From Vibrio ponticus (GTDB lineage: Bacteria; Pseudomonadota; Gammaproteobacteria; Enterobacterales; Vibrionaceae), in contig NZ_AP019658.1 of NCBI RefSeq assembly GCF_009938225.1, forward strand, positions 1,426,001-1,490,000: a DNA stretch of 64,000 nt, read 5' to 3'. Shown here one piece after another: positions 63,484 through 64,000 of the stretch (position 1 is its first letter; every line of letters begins with the position of its first letter). The notes under the pieces are model-generated. The model worked only from the letters and a program-made list of their open reading frames with translations. It did not search any database and was not told the origin of the DNA. Both the position numbers and the translations under genes were made by a program.

Positions 63484-64000
63484 TCATCGCGGCTTTCCGG
63501 GGAAAGCCGCTTTTATCTTTAAGAAGAAATAATCGGTATCTCGATAACCATAACCCATCCGCTTGATTAACTTTATTTTGTTGTTTATCCCTTCAAGAGT
63601 GCACGTATTCAACGGATAAATGGCTGAAGCGGTAATACCATGAAGGTAAGGAAGAAGCTTTCTAGCAAACTCTTTTAATGGCTTTATCCCGCTCTCATTC
63701 ACTTGCTCCCACCATACCTTCCATAAGTTTTTTTGCCTGAAGTTCAGACTCACAACGCCAGAGTTCCTTTAATTGCGCTCCCAGTACATAGGTAGTCATC
63801 AAGTCCTGATTTATCTTCAATATTTCAGTGAGATAGCTCTCCTGTTGTGTGTTTAAATTATCTCTATTTTTCAATAATACCCAACGAGAACGCTTGACCC
63901 ATTGTCTCGCTTTTTTATCATGCTTTAGCTTATTGGCTTGATCGACTCGGACTCTATCTATGACCTCACGACCGAACTTAGCCACAACATGGAACAAATC
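63484..64000 (-). pseudogene. ISL3-family transposase, C-terminal part, frameshifted and cut by window edge
   Basis: Entering from the right edge, the frame reads DLFHVVAKFGREVIDRVRVDQANKLKHDKKARQW, the conserved ISL3 (DDE) core. It goes to a stop at 63695, but a shift within a run of seven T (63728-63734; seven A in the coding strand) continues it as LWKVWWEQVNESGIKPL and ends STCTLEGINN-like NTCTLEGINNKIKLIKRMGYGYRD. The catalytic Glu is in TLEGINN. One extra A explains the break. A GC hairpin GCGGCTTT..AAAGCCGC overlaps the stop and may include the IS end. Confidence 0.8.

Overview
The window looks like chromosomal DNA of a marine Vibrio or close relative. Reasons: a VxrABC-type two-component operon, a NorM-type MATE pump, mngR/mngA/mngB and scrA/scrB/scrR sugar loci, two chemotaxis receptors (one behind a sigma-28-like promoter), a NqrM-like gene and an FMN-riboswitch-controlled ribB, all at moderate GC. 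No rRNA, tRNA or CRISPR array was seen. All names rest on reading the sequence; no database search was run.

Layout. 1-5 kb: edge fragment of a REP-associated (RAYT-like) transposase, MATE exporter, methyltransferase, divergent EF-G paralogue. 5-11.3 kb: RND pump plus adaptor, divergent from an OmpR/histidine-kinase pair; the block lies between two identical 36-bp terminator repeats, and the shared promoter region carries paired half-sites spaced as OmpR-type regulators need. 11.5-18.5 kb: mannosylglycerate use. MngA imports and phosphorylates it, MngB splits it to mannose-6-P and glycerate, ManA makes fructose-6-P, and MngR is divergent. 18.6-21.2 kb: SGNH hydrolase, LysR regulator and two VOC proteins. 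21.3-26.4 kb: vxrA-vxrB-vxrC and a secreted glycosidase-like protein. 26.7-30.6 kb: sucrose PTS, sucrose-6-P hydrolase and LacI repressor. 30.7-41.3 kb: MerR, MOSC, thioesterase, a DUF134 / NifX-like / NqrM-like group with a perfect 36-bp palindrome, exonuclease, two MCPs and small unknown genes.

42.3-51.8 kb is the accessory region. It holds an AT-rich cluster transcribed leftward: a short basic peptide with a canonical double-glycine leader, an S26 signal-peptidase-like membrane protein, an HlyD-type adaptor and a C39-peptidase ABC exporter. This is a complete class-II-microcin-like export unit. It also carries a MarR/methyltransferase pair, a decayed IS481-type element and multicopy palindrome-rich repeats. 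The repeats bound the region in opposite orientations. The region sits between an ArsR/SigZ pair and a Cys-rich metal/metalloid permease whose promoters share TTTCGA/TCGAAA half-sites, so it probably split a once-adjacent divergent metal-response locus.

51.9-64 kb: the permease, an M23 murein endopeptidase behind a Zur-like box, gamma-glutamyltransferase, an unrecognised protein of about 1,200 residues, two GNAT acetyltransferases, an AraC regulator, a (TCTTC)8 microsatellite, the FMN riboswitch with ribB, and a frameshifted ISL3-type transposase running off the right edge.
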